Shown here piece after piece: positions 1 to 8,827 of a stretch of DNA of 64,000 nt (position 1 is its first letter; each line of letters opens with the position of its first letter). Under the pieces are notes generated by a model. The model worked only from the letters and a program-made list of their open reading frames with translations, had not been told where the DNA came from and did not search any database. Origin of the DNA: Prolixibacteraceae bacterium JC049 (GTDB lineage Bacteria; Bacteroidota; Bacteroidia; Bacteroidales; Prolixibacteraceae); NCBI GenBank assembly GCA_023369685.1, contig SACZ01000004.1, forward strand, positions 124,001-188,000, read 5' to 3'. The translations under genes and the position numbers were made by a program.

Positions 1-2112
1 GGATTTTTATTTCAGGATGGTATCATTAAAGATTTCGACCAGGATTACAATAACAACTTCAACTTCACTCGATATAACTACCGTGTGAATTTAGATATTG
101 ATTTAACCAAAACCACTACATACAAAGTAAATATTGGAGGTTGGGTATCGAAACAAAATGAGCCACGAGATATTGGTGTAGACGGAGGTTTATGGAACCG
201 TTTAATGGAATCAAAGCCATTTGGTAGCCCTGGTATTATCGATGGGAAGTATGTAAAAGGTAATAATGAAATAATTGGTAGTACCAATTTCTTACAAGAT
301 CCTCTGTCCAGCTTATATGGAGGTGGATACAAGCAAAAACATAAAACAAATCTGAATATCGACTTTGAATTAGTTCAGAGATTGTCCGATATTACCAAAG
401 GATTGGAATTTAGCGCTAAAGGATCTTATAATACCAATAGTGGTTACAATGTCGACCGTTATAAATCAATTGAAAACTATACACCTTGGGAAAGGGGTAT
501 GGTTGACGGACTTTCTACTGATGACCCTAATTACGACCCTACTATAGTTTATTCTGTTGCCGGAAATTCAACCAATTTTGGATATGCTGAAAATGGTCAG
601 AGTTATAGCCGTAACTGGTATTTGGAATCTAAACTTTCATACAACAGAACTTTTGGAGACCATAAAGTAAGTGGATTGGCACTTTACAACATGTCGAAAA
701 GATATTATCCATCAGCTCCAAGATATGTCCCACGAAGTTATTTGGGACTAGTAGGAAGAGGAACCTATTCCTATAAGAACAAATACCTGTTGGATATTAA
801 TGTGGGCTACAACGGATCAGAGAATTTTGCTCCCGGCAGTACCCGATATGGATTATTCCCTGCCTTTTCTGCTGGATGGATTATTACAGAAGAGAAATTC
901 ATGAAAGAGATTCCACTTATTTCTTACCTCAAGTTTAGAGCATCTGCCGGTTTAGTTGGTAGCGATAAAGGAGTTACACGTTTCATGTATATCGATGGAG
1001 TTTGGAATCCCAACTATAGCTCATATGATTTCGGTGTAAATAATTCTCCAATAGATGGAGCTCAAGAGGGACAGTTAGGCAACCAAAAAGTTACATGGGA
1101 AACAGCATTGAAACAAAACTATGGTTTCGACATGAAATTATTTGGTCCTAAGCTGAGTCTAAATTTCGACTATTTTATTGAAAACAGAGAAGATATTCTT
1201 ATTACCCGTCAGACAGTAGCCAATGAATTTGCTATTAATCTGCCTAATGTCAATATGGGACAGGTTGAGAATAAAGGATATGAGATTAACCTAAAATGGA
1301 GAGCCGGCAATGATAAATTCAACTATTATATCAATGCCAATATGACTTATGCAAAAAATAAGATCATAGAAAAAGATGAAATTACTCCCCAATATGATTA
1401 CCTGCTCGAAACAGGAGGAGCAACAGGAAGAACTTTAGGTTACCGATTTATTCGCTTTTATGAAGAAGGTGACTTTACCGATGGCGAATTGAATGAAAAT
1501 TTACCCCGACCAACTGCTGATGTTTTGCCAGGTGACCCGATGTATTCAGATTTAAATGACGATGGAATCATTGATGTATACGATCAGGAATGGTCGAAGT
1601 TTGGTCGACGTCCTGAATATGTATTCGGTTTAAATTTGGGCTTCAATTATAAAGGTTTCGAATTATCAGCACAGATTAATGGAGTAACCAATGTATCCAG
1701 AAACCTGCAACGAAACTTTAGGTATCCATTCGGATACTCAGCCTCTCGTTCATTGCCTCAGTATGTGGTAGATGAACGCTGGACTCCGGAAAGAGGGCAG
1801 AGTGCCTTATTACCACGACCTACCAGTGCCAGATCTAATTACAGTTATGCCAATTCCAGCTTATGGATGTGGGATGCTTCATATATTCGTTTAAAAAACC
1901 TTCAGGTGGCCTATACCTTTAAAGATGCACATTGGCTGAAAGCTGTTGGTATAAAACGATTAAAGGTTTATGTGAACGGACTTAACTTGTTAACGCTGGA
2001 TAAGATGAAATATTTCGATCCAGAATCGGGCACAAGTAGTGTAAGTAATGAAGAGAGTGTGAAATATCCACTGCAGAGAATGTATAATGCAGGTGTTAAA
2101 ATTCAATTCTAA
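1..2112 (+). CDS. SusC-like TonB-dependent outer-membrane receptor, 5' end outside window
   Basis: The reading frame is open from base 1, so this is the C-terminal part (about 700 residues) of a SusC/RagA-type receptor. SusC proteins form the TonB-driven barrel that imports oligosaccharides through the outer membrane, capped by the SusD lipoprotein. What is visible is beta-barrel sequence: alternating aromatic strands, the family block around RYGLFPAFSAGW, a late acidic loop (DLNDDGIIDVYDQ), and a terminal strand ending in Phe (AGVKIQF). The plug and N-terminal regulatory domains lie upstream. A susD gene follows 40 bases downstream, which supports the call. Substrate cannot be read from this part alone; the downstream sulfatases and GH110-like enzymes suggest a sulfated galactan. 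Confidence 0.93.
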   Translation, partial: GFLFQDGIIKDFDQDYNNNFNFTRYNYRVNLDIDLTKTTTYKVNIGGWVSKQNEPRDIGVDGGLWNRLMESKPFGSPGIIDGKYVKGNNEIIGSTNFLQDPLSSLYGGGYKQKHKTNLNIDFELVQRLSDITKGLEFSAKGSYNTNSGYNVDRYKSIENYTPWERGMVDGLSTDDPNYDPTIVYSVAGNSTNFGYAENGQSYSRNWYLESKLSYNRTFGDHKVSGLALYNMSKRYYPSAPRYVPRSYLGLVGRGTYSYKNKYLLDINVGYNGSENFAPGSTRYGLFPAFSAGWIITEEKFMKEIPLISYLKFRASAGLVGSDKGVTRFMYIDGVWNPNYSSYDFGVNNSPIDGAQEGQLGNQKVTWETALKQNYGFDMKLFGPKLSLNFDYFIENREDILITRQTVANEFAINLPNVNMGQVENKGYEINLKWRAGNDKFNYYINANMTYAKNKIIEKDEITPQYDYLLETGGATGRTLGYRFIRFYEEGDFTDGELNENLPRPTADVLPGDPMYSDLNDDGIIDVYDQEWSKFGRRPEYVFGLNLGFNYKGFELSAQINGVTNVSRNLQRNFRYPFGYSASRSLPQYVVDERWTPERGQSALLPRPTSARSNYSYANSSLWMWDASYIRLKNLQVAYTFKDAHWLKAVGIKRLKVYVNGLNLLTLDKMKYFDPESGTSSVSNEESVKYPLQRMYNAGVKIQF

Positions 2113-2152
2113 GGAACTGAAAGTCTTTTTTAAAGATTAAAATTTGAAACCG

Positions 2153-3952
2153 ATGAAAGATATTACGAAAATAATCATCATAGCAATAGCAGCCCTATTA
2201 TTTGCATGTGAAGACATTAAGCTGAGTGGAGAGTTTTTAGATCAAACTCCCGACCAGATAGGTTTTGTGCAGGATTCTATTTTTGCCAATGAACAAACTG
2301 CTGACAGAGTATTGACACGTGCCTATTCATTTGCTCGTTTTCCATTCTTTTCAGAATTTAATCCTCCAAGAATGCAGGGGGCCGGAAAAGGAACATTAGA
2401 AGGCATAACCGATCTGGGAATAAACTATGCCAATACCAATGCTAAAAATCAATATTATACCGGACTATACAATGCTGGATTAGGTAGTGGAGCAGGAGTT
2501 TATCCTTATTTAGGAAATGGTGCATGGGACGCAATACGTTATGCATATATCTACTTAGAAAATGTAGATAAAGTTCCTGATATGACTGAAGAACAAAAAC
2601 GTGCTCGTAAAGGTGAGGCTCATTGTTTAATTGCATGGAGATACATCGATTTATTGCGAAATTACGGAGGAGTTCCGTGGATTGATAAAGCTTATCGTGT
2701 AGATGAGATACCTGAAACACTTCAGCGAGAAACAGTAGAATCGTTGGTAAACAAGATTGTTGCATTATTAGATTTGGCAGCCAGCGAATTACCATGGAAT
2801 AACACATCTCAGACAGATTATATGCGCTTCAATAAAGCAAGTGCAATGGCATTGAAATTACGTGTTTTGCTTTTTGCTGCCAGTCCTCTTTTTAATGCAT
2901 CAGAGCCTTATCACTCTCAGGGAGATGAATATTCATGGTATGGGAATTACGATGCAGCCCGTTGGGATAGAGCAAAAACTGCAGGAGAAGATTTTATAAA
3001 TCAGCTAAATGCGAATGGCTATTATGAATTAGTGCAAGCTTCAGGAACAAACCACCGGGATTACCGTCAGGCATTTATCGATGGTTATATGACCCGTGGG
3101 AAAAAAGAATCATTGGCCAATATGACAGCATTCAAATCAAGAGGCGAAGATGTTGAAAGAGTTTGGGCCGACATTATTTTTACCAGTTGGCCTTCCAGAC
3201 AAATTGCCCAAACATTGGAATACATCAATATGTTTCCAATGCGTGACGGATCTGATTTTCCTGCCGATTTCGATTGGTCAAACCCTCCTTTCAATCCATT
3301 CTATAATGAAAGCGGAGAACCTACCCGCGACCCACGATTATACGAGACAGCATATATCAATGGCGATTATGTTGGAACTAGAACTGTTGAAATGTGGGGA
3401 TCAGGGAATGGTTTTAAAAAAGGACGTGATCTGCTAAACGACACCCGTACTTCATTTAAAATCAGAAAGTTTATTCTTGAGAATAATAATGCAACCAATC
3501 GAAGGAAACCCATTCAGTTTTCGATAATGCGTTTGCCTGATGTATTCTTATGTTATGCCGAAGCGATCAATGAATCGAATGGAGGTCCTAATGCCACTGC
3601 ATATGACATGGTGAACAGAGTAAGAGCGCGAGTAGGTTTGAATGACTTACCTGCGGGGTTAAATCAGCAGCAATTTCGCGAAGCTATTTTAAAGGAAAGA
3701 GCTTTAGAGTTTGGATATGAAGAGAGTCGTTGGTACGATCTGATTAGATGGAAGAGAAATGACATTCTTCAAAAAGCATTAACCGGGTTGAAGATTAAAA
3801 AGACCAGAACGCAAGGTGTATTTGAATATTCAACTTACAGTCTGCCTGGTAGATATTGGGAAGAAAATTGGGATTCAAAATGGTACCTGTCGGCTTTCCC
3901 TTCTTCAGAAGTAGATAAAAATTATGGATTAACTCAAAATCCGGGGTGGTAA
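2153..3952 (+). CDS. SusD/RagB-like nutrient-binding outer-membrane lipoprotein
   Basis: This is the surface lipoprotein partner of the preceding SusC; it binds glycans and closes the transporter. The N-terminus is a lipoprotein signal with a lipobox ending in LLFAC at about residue 19. The rest shows the SusD pattern: helical TPR-like segments (AHCLIAWRYIDLLRNYGGVPW) and the C-terminal block RxPDVxLCYAEAIN, then ERALEFGYEESRWYDLIRW, and a C-terminus NPGW. I chose the ATG at 2153 because it directly precedes the signal peptide; an in-frame TTG lies three codons upstream. Spacing to the next susC is 18 bases, so the two SusC/SusD pairs are probably cotranscribed. Confidence 0.93.
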   Translation: MKDITKIIIIAIAALLFACEDIKLSGEFLDQTPDQIGFVQDSIFANEQTADRVLTRAYSFARFPFFSEFNPPRMQGAGKGTLEGITDLGINYANTNAKNQYYTGLYNAGLGSGAGVYPYLGNGAWDAIRYAYIYLENVDKVPDMTEEQKRARKGEAHCLIAWRYIDLLRNYGGVPWIDKAYRVDEIPETLQRETVESLVNKIVALLDLAASELPWNNTSQTDYMRFNKASAMALKLRVLLFAASPLFNASEPYHSQGDEYSWYGNYDAARWDRAKTAGEDFINQLNANGYYELVQASGTNHRDYRQAFIDGYMTRGKKESLANMTAFKSRGEDVERVWADIIFTSWPSRQIAQTLEYINMFPMRDGSDFPADFDWSNPPFNPFYNESGEPTRDPRLYETAYINGDYVGTRTVEMWGSGNGFKKGRDLLNDTRTSFKIRKFILENNNATNRRKPIQFSIMRLPDVFLCYAEAINESNGGPNATAYDMVNRVRARVGLNDLPAGLNQQQFREAILKERALEFGYEESRWYDLIRWKRNDILQKALTGLKIKKTRTQGVFEYSTYSLPGRYWEENWDSKWYLSAFPSSEVDKNYGLTQNPGW

Positions 3953-3970
3953 TCAAAAAACTTAAAACAG

Positions 3971-6934
3971 ATGAATAAGATATTAACACTACTTAGTTTG
4001 TTTATGATGATGGTGACTTCTGGTATAGCTCAGCGAGTTGTACAGGGTACAGTGTCTGATAAACAAGGTAATCCTATTCCCGGAGTAACATTTTATGTAT
4101 CGGGGAATGTAAATATAGTAGGTATTTCAGACGAAAAAGGCAATGTTGTTACAGAAGAATTGCCAGATGATATTTCATGGATTTATTATACCTCTAATCA
4201 GCCTTTTATGGCAAAAGGGACAGTACTTATTGAGGGAAACAATGCTTTTAAACTGATTATCTCAGAGAAAGAAAGAGATATATCTTTTGGACGAAATATT
4301 AGTACCAGTTTGGGAAAAATGACTCAGGCTTTTGGTACTGTAAATTCAAATGATCTAGATCTTATTGCAGAGCAAAATGTTGCTTCAGCGCTATACGGTA
4401 AAATAGCTGGTTTGTCTGTAATGCAAAACAGTGGAGCAAATATGGACAATGCACCTGCCTTAAGAGTTAGAGGGAATAATTCATTCAACAGTAATTTACC
4501 TCTAATACTGATAGACGGAGTTCCAAGAAATATTGGAGATGTATCCATTCCCGAAATCGATCAGATAACTGTATTGAAAGATGCCACTGCTGCTGCAATC
4601 TATGGAGTACGTGGTGCAAACGGAGTGATTCAAATAAAAACCAAACGAGGAAATCAGGGAAAAACAACTGTAAATGTTGGGTACCAGTATAATCATTTCA
4701 CTCCCTTTAGAGCGCCTGAAATGGTAGACGCAGCTACTTATGCAAACTTGTATAACGAGGCTCTAATAAACGATGGATTGCCTGCACTGTATAGTCAGAC
4801 TGATATAGATACTTACAGAGATGGTAGCCAAAGCTATACACATCCAAATGTCGATTGGTATGATGAGGCCTACGATTCATCTGCCTCAAGTCAGATTGTT
4901 GACATTACAGCTCAGGGAGGAACCGAGAAGTTTAAATACTTTACTTCGGCTTATTATGCCAATGAAGAAGGACTTTTAAAGTCGAACATGCTTAGCGATC
5001 GAGAAGATCATAAATTAGGAAATGTCGTGCTTAATATTCGTTCTAATATCGATGTTCAATTATATCGGAATACTCGTTTTAGTGTAAATGTGGCCGCTCG
5101 TTTAGGCGAGTTTCGTCAACCCAATAAAGGCTATCAGGCAATAGCTCGAAGTTTATATGCCATTCCGGCATTAGCTTTTCCTGTATATAGTCCTGAAGGC
5201 GTTTATGCTAGTACTAATTTCTATGGAAAAAACCCGATTGCAGATATCAATTCCAATGGATTTAGAAAAGATATTGCAAAAACAATTGTTACCGATTTCC
5301 GACTGTATCAGGATCTAAGTACTGTAATTAAAGGACTTTCTGCAGAAGCCGCAATATCATACGATGCCGGTTCCGTGATACGGGAAAGTGGAAACAGAAA
5401 CTATCAGTACCATGTTATTGGTGATGGAAATATTACAGCTTTTGGTGAAGATACACCAATGAATTATAGTGATAAAAAAACAGTTGAAAATTCGAATAAT
5501 AATATCGAGGCAAAACTGAATTATCAAAAACAATTAAAGAATACTTTACTAAATACCTCTTTGGTTTATCATCAATCTTCTAAATCGGCAATAGGACGTA
5601 ACAATCGTGTTTCTCGTCAGTCGTTAATGGCGTATGCTGCATTGTCGCATCAAAACAAATATTTGCTGGATGCAGTAGTTAACTATTCTGGTAGTTCTGT
5701 TATGCCCGAAGGAGATCAGTTCAGACTGTTCCCAGCTATTAATCTGGGGTGGATAGCATCCAACGAAAAATTTATGAAAGGTGGAGCTATCGATTATCTG
5801 AAGATAAGAACATCTTTTGGTCTAAGTGGAAACGATTCATTCGACCATGACCTGTTCTTGCAACAATACGCAGGAGCAAGTGGGTACTTCTTCACCGACA
5901 ACATATCTACCGGAGGTGGAGTGCGAGAAGGAAGTTTGCCAGTTATTGGTTTAAATTACGAGATAGCTCAGAAATTTAACTTGGGTTTCGATCTGGAATT
6001 ATTTAAGAACAGATTAGCAATAACCGGAGACCTGTTCTATGAATATAGAGATAACATGCTGGTTAATGCCGGAAATGTAGTTTCTGGTGTAATTGGTGTG
6101 GGATTAAATAAACAGGTGAATGGTATTATAAGAAATAAAGGGCTTGAAGTTACCGCCTTGTGGGAGGATAAGATCGGCGATGTTAATTATGAGATAGGTG
6201 GTAACTTCGCCTTTGCCCGAAATGAGATAGTTGAAAACAACGAAGGTTTTGTTCCATACTCTTATTTATCGCGTAAGGGGAGTAGCATTGGAGCTAACTG
6301 GGGATTAGAGGCCATTGGATATTTCAGCGATGAAAATGATATCGCCAACTCTCCACAACAAGCCTTTGGCGAAGTCGCACCAGGTGATATTAAATACAAA
6401 GATCAGAATAACGATAATATTGTCGATCAGAACGACAGAATTACTTATGGTCATTCGGGGGCATATCCGGAAATCTATTTCGGCTTTCAATTTAAAGTTG
6501 AATATAAAAATGTTGGGATTAGTGGTAACCTGCAAGGAGTCGCTAACCGTACTATCTACACCAGTAGCGCAAATCTGTTTTTCCCATTGGTAAATGGAAC
6601 AAATATATCATCGTACTATGTTAATGAGAATACACATTGGACAGAAGCCACTAAAGCCACAGCCAATATGCCAAGACTAACTACGATGGATAATCCCAAC
6701 AATTTTCAGCCGAGCACACATTGGTTTAAAAACGGTAATTACCTGAAACTGCGTAACGTTGAGCTTTACTATAATTTGAATGAAAAGTGGTTAAACGGAG
6801 TTAAAGCAAAGCTATTTGTACGTGGAGCAAACCTTTTCTCTATTGATAACCTAAAGCATTTCGATCCGGAAAATATTGTTGGAGGCTATCCTTCAATGTC
6901 ATCTGTTAGTATCGGAGCACAACTGAAATTCTAA
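3971..6934 (+). CDS. SusC-like TonB-dependent outer-membrane receptor (complete)
   Basis: Complete receptor of 987 residues, normal for the family. The order is: signal peptide (1-20), carboxypeptidase-regulatory-like domain with the GNPIPGV turn (about 22-100), TonB plug domain (about 110-225) with AxLYGKIAGLSV, LILIDGVPR and the typical IYGVRGANGVIQIKT block, then a beta-barrel ending in ...IGAQLKF. It should import an oligosaccharide released by surface enzymes, powered by TonB. It belongs to a second SusC/SusD pair in tandem with the first; duplicated pairs in one locus usually handle different fragments of the same polysaccharide. No anti-sigma (FecR-type) or sigma gene is visible nearby. 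Confidence 0.95.
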   Translation: MNKILTLLSLFMMMVTSGIAQRVVQGTVSDKQGNPIPGVTFYVSGNVNIVGISDEKGNVVTEELPDDISWIYYTSNQPFMAKGTVLIEGNNAFKLIISEKERDISFGRNISTSLGKMTQAFGTVNSNDLDLIAEQNVASALYGKIAGLSVMQNSGANMDNAPALRVRGNNSFNSNLPLILIDGVPRNIGDVSIPEIDQITVLKDATAAAIYGVRGANGVIQIKTKRGNQGKTTVNVGYQYNHFTPFRAPEMVDAATYANLYNEALINDGLPALYSQTDIDTYRDGSQSYTHPNVDWYDEAYDSSASSQIVDITAQGGTEKFKYFTSAYYANEEGLLKSNMLSDREDHKLGNVVLNIRSNIDVQLYRNTRFSVNVAARLGEFRQPNKGYQAIARSLYAIPALAFPVYSPEGVYASTNFYGKNPIADINSNGFRKDIAKTIVTDFRLYQDLSTVIKGLSAEAAISYDAGSVIRESGNRNYQYHVIGDGNITAFGEDTPMNYSDKKTVENSNNNIEAKLNYQKQLKNTLLNTSLVYHQSSKSAIGRNNRVSRQSLMAYAALSHQNKYLLDAVVNYSGSSVMPEGDQFRLFPAINLGWIASNEKFMKGGAIDYLKIRTSFGLSGNDSFDHDLFLQQYAGASGYFFTDNISTGGGVREGSLPVIGLNYEIAQKFNLGFDLELFKNRLAITGDLFYEYRDNMLVNAGNVVSGVIGVGLNKQVNGIIRNKGLEVTALWEDKIGDVNYEIGGNFAFARNEIVENNEGFVPYSYLSRKGSSIGANWGLEAIGYFSDENDIANSPQQAFGEVAPGDIKYKDQNNDNIVDQNDRITYGHSGAYPEIYFGFQFKVEYKNVGISGNLQGVANRTIYTSSANLFFPLVNGTNISSYYVNENTHWTEATKATANMPRLTTMDNPNNFQPSTHWFKNGNYLKLRNVELYYNLNEKWLNGVKAKLFVRGANLFSIDNLKHFDPENIVGGYPSMSSVSIGAQLKF

Positions 6935-6954
6935 ACCGACTAAAACTCATTAAG

Positions 6955-8628
6955 ATGAAGATAAAATCTATTTATATATTGATGTCTGCTCTGTTTATTG
7001 TTACAGCTTGCAATCATCTGGATTTCGATGAATCAACAGGAGAGTCGAAAGAATTCTTCTATAGCTATTTCGATAAAACCACAAGCTTGGTAAATCATCA
7101 TTATAGCTATTTATACCAGGATTTTGGTGTATTGGATGGAGCAATGCTCGATTGTGCCACCGATGATGCAGAATACGTATATACCAATTCTAAGATACAA
7201 AACTTCAATAATGGAATTTGGTCTGCTCTGAAACCTCTAGATACACGATGGAATGAATCATATAGCGCCATTCGTTCTATTAACGATTTTTTGGCCAGTT
7301 ATGCTAATGCCGACTTTTCACGGTTTGAAAACAATAAAGATTATGCCGAAAGACTGAAATTGATGGAATCGTTGCCATATGAAGCACGGTTGTTAAGAGC
7401 TATTTATTATTTCGATTTAGCCAAACGATATGGAGCTATTCCAATGCCATTAACTGTTTTGACTATTGATGAAGCGAATTCAATTTCTGCCACTCCATTT
7501 ACAGAGGTCATCAATTTCATTGTAAGTGAATGCAATGCAACAGCTGCAAAACTTCCTGAGGTTTATACTCAGGATGTAGGAGAAACCGGTCGAGTAACCA
7601 AAGGTGTTGCTATGGCCTTAAAATCGAGAGCTTTGCTTTATGCAGCAAGTAAACTTCACAATGCCAATAGCGATGTGGAGAAGTGGAAGCAGGCTGCCAG
7701 TGCTGCTTTAGATTTGATGAATAGTGGTTTGTACCAGCTGGAAGGCAATATAAATACTGTAGTTACTAATAAAATAACATCAGCATCCAACGAACTGATA
7801 ATGGTGCGTAGAAACCAGCAATCCAATGCATTTGAAAGAAAAAACTTTCCAATTGGATATGAAGGAGGTGGTACCGGAACTTGCCCAACACAAAACCTTG
7901 TCGATGCATTTCAAACCATTAATGGTTACGATGTGATGTTAACAGAAAACGGCTGGGAAAGCAACGATCCGGAGTTCGATGCCGCAACTCCTTTTGCCAA
8001 CAGAGATCCTCGTTTAAGAAAATCTGTATTGGTTAATAACGATCAGTTTAAAGGACGTCAGCTTGAATGTTTTCAGGGAGGACAAGATGGAGCTCCAACA
8101 CAAGGAGCCTCTATTACAGGTTACTATTTGCGCAAATACATTCAAGAAACGGTTGACCTTACTCCGGGAATTGAGAGTAAAGAGTATCATCACTGGATTG
8201 TGTTCAGATATGCCGAAATTTTACTCAATTATGCTGAAGCAATGAATGAAGCATTTGGCCCTGACTATATCGATGGAAGTTTCACCATATCGGCCCGCGA
8301 AGCTCTTAATATGGTTAGAACCAGAGCAACTATGCCGGCCATAAGCCCTGGATTATCGGCCGAAGAATTCACTGCTGTTTTAAGGCAGGAGCGAAGAGTT
8401 GAACTGGCCTTCGAAGGTCATCGCTTTTGGGATATTCGTCGTTGGATGATTGGAGAACAAACGCAAAAGCAGATTTATGGTGCCGATATTCAAAGAACAG
8501 ATAATGCAGTGACTTATTCGCTGAAAACAATAGAAAACCGAGTGTGGAGTGAAAAAATGAACCTTTACCCTGTACCGCAACAAGAACTGTATATCAATCC
8601 GAATTTGGTTCAAAACCAAGGATGGTAG
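6955..8628 (+). CDS. SusD/RagB-like outer-membrane lipoprotein
   Basis: Second SusD, 557 residues, 20 bases after its SusC. A lipobox (FIVTAC) gives Cys at about residue 19. Family features are the helical block SLPYEARLLRAIYYFDLAKRYG, the segment RYAEILLNYAEAMNEAFG, the QERRVELAFEGHRFWDIRRW motif, and a C-terminus ending NQGW, like the first SusD. It should be anchored on the cell surface and bind the glycan for its partner receptor. A strong hairpin lies just downstream and probably ends the SusC/SusD transcript. Confidence 0.94.
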   Translation: MKIKSIYILMSALFIVTACNHLDFDESTGESKEFFYSYFDKTTSLVNHHYSYLYQDFGVLDGAMLDCATDDAEYVYTNSKIQNFNNGIWSALKPLDTRWNESYSAIRSINDFLASYANADFSRFENNKDYAERLKLMESLPYEARLLRAIYYFDLAKRYGAIPMPLTVLTIDEANSISATPFTEVINFIVSECNATAAKLPEVYTQDVGETGRVTKGVAMALKSRALLYAASKLHNANSDVEKWKQAASAALDLMNSGLYQLEGNINTVVTNKITSASNELIMVRRNQQSNAFERKNFPIGYEGGGTGTCPTQNLVDAFQTINGYDVMLTENGWESNDPEFDAATPFANRDPRLRKSVLVNNDQFKGRQLECFQGGQDGAPTQGASITGYYLRKYIQETVDLTPGIESKEYHHWIVFRYAEILLNYAEAMNEAFGPDYIDGSFTISAREALNMVRTRATMPAISPGLSAEEFTAVLRQERRVELAFEGHRFWDIRRWMIGEQTQKQIYGADIQRTDNAVTYSLKTIENRVWSEKMNLYPVPQQELYINPNLVQNQGW

Positions 8629-8644
8629 ACACTGATTGAAATCA

Positions 8645-8671
8645 AGAACCCATGATCTTTTCATGGGTTCT
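8645..8671 (+). terminator. Hairpin terminator after the second susD
   Basis: A perfect 11-bp stem (AGAACCCATGA / TCATGGGTTCT) with a 5-base loop (TCTTT) starts 16 bases after the susD stop codon. It is followed by ATTTCAAA rather than a clean T run, so termination may be partial. It separates the transporter genes from the downstream enzyme genes. Confidence 0.65.
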
Positions 8672-8827
8672 ATTTCAAATGTTGATATAGTATCGTTTTA
8701 CGATGTAACCTACTACCTGATTAATAGTTGAAAATTGAATTTATATAGAACTGAAAAAAAAGAAGTGTGCCAAAAAAATCAGAATGAATTCAACCTTAAA
8801 CCATTAATTAATCTAAAACCAAAACTT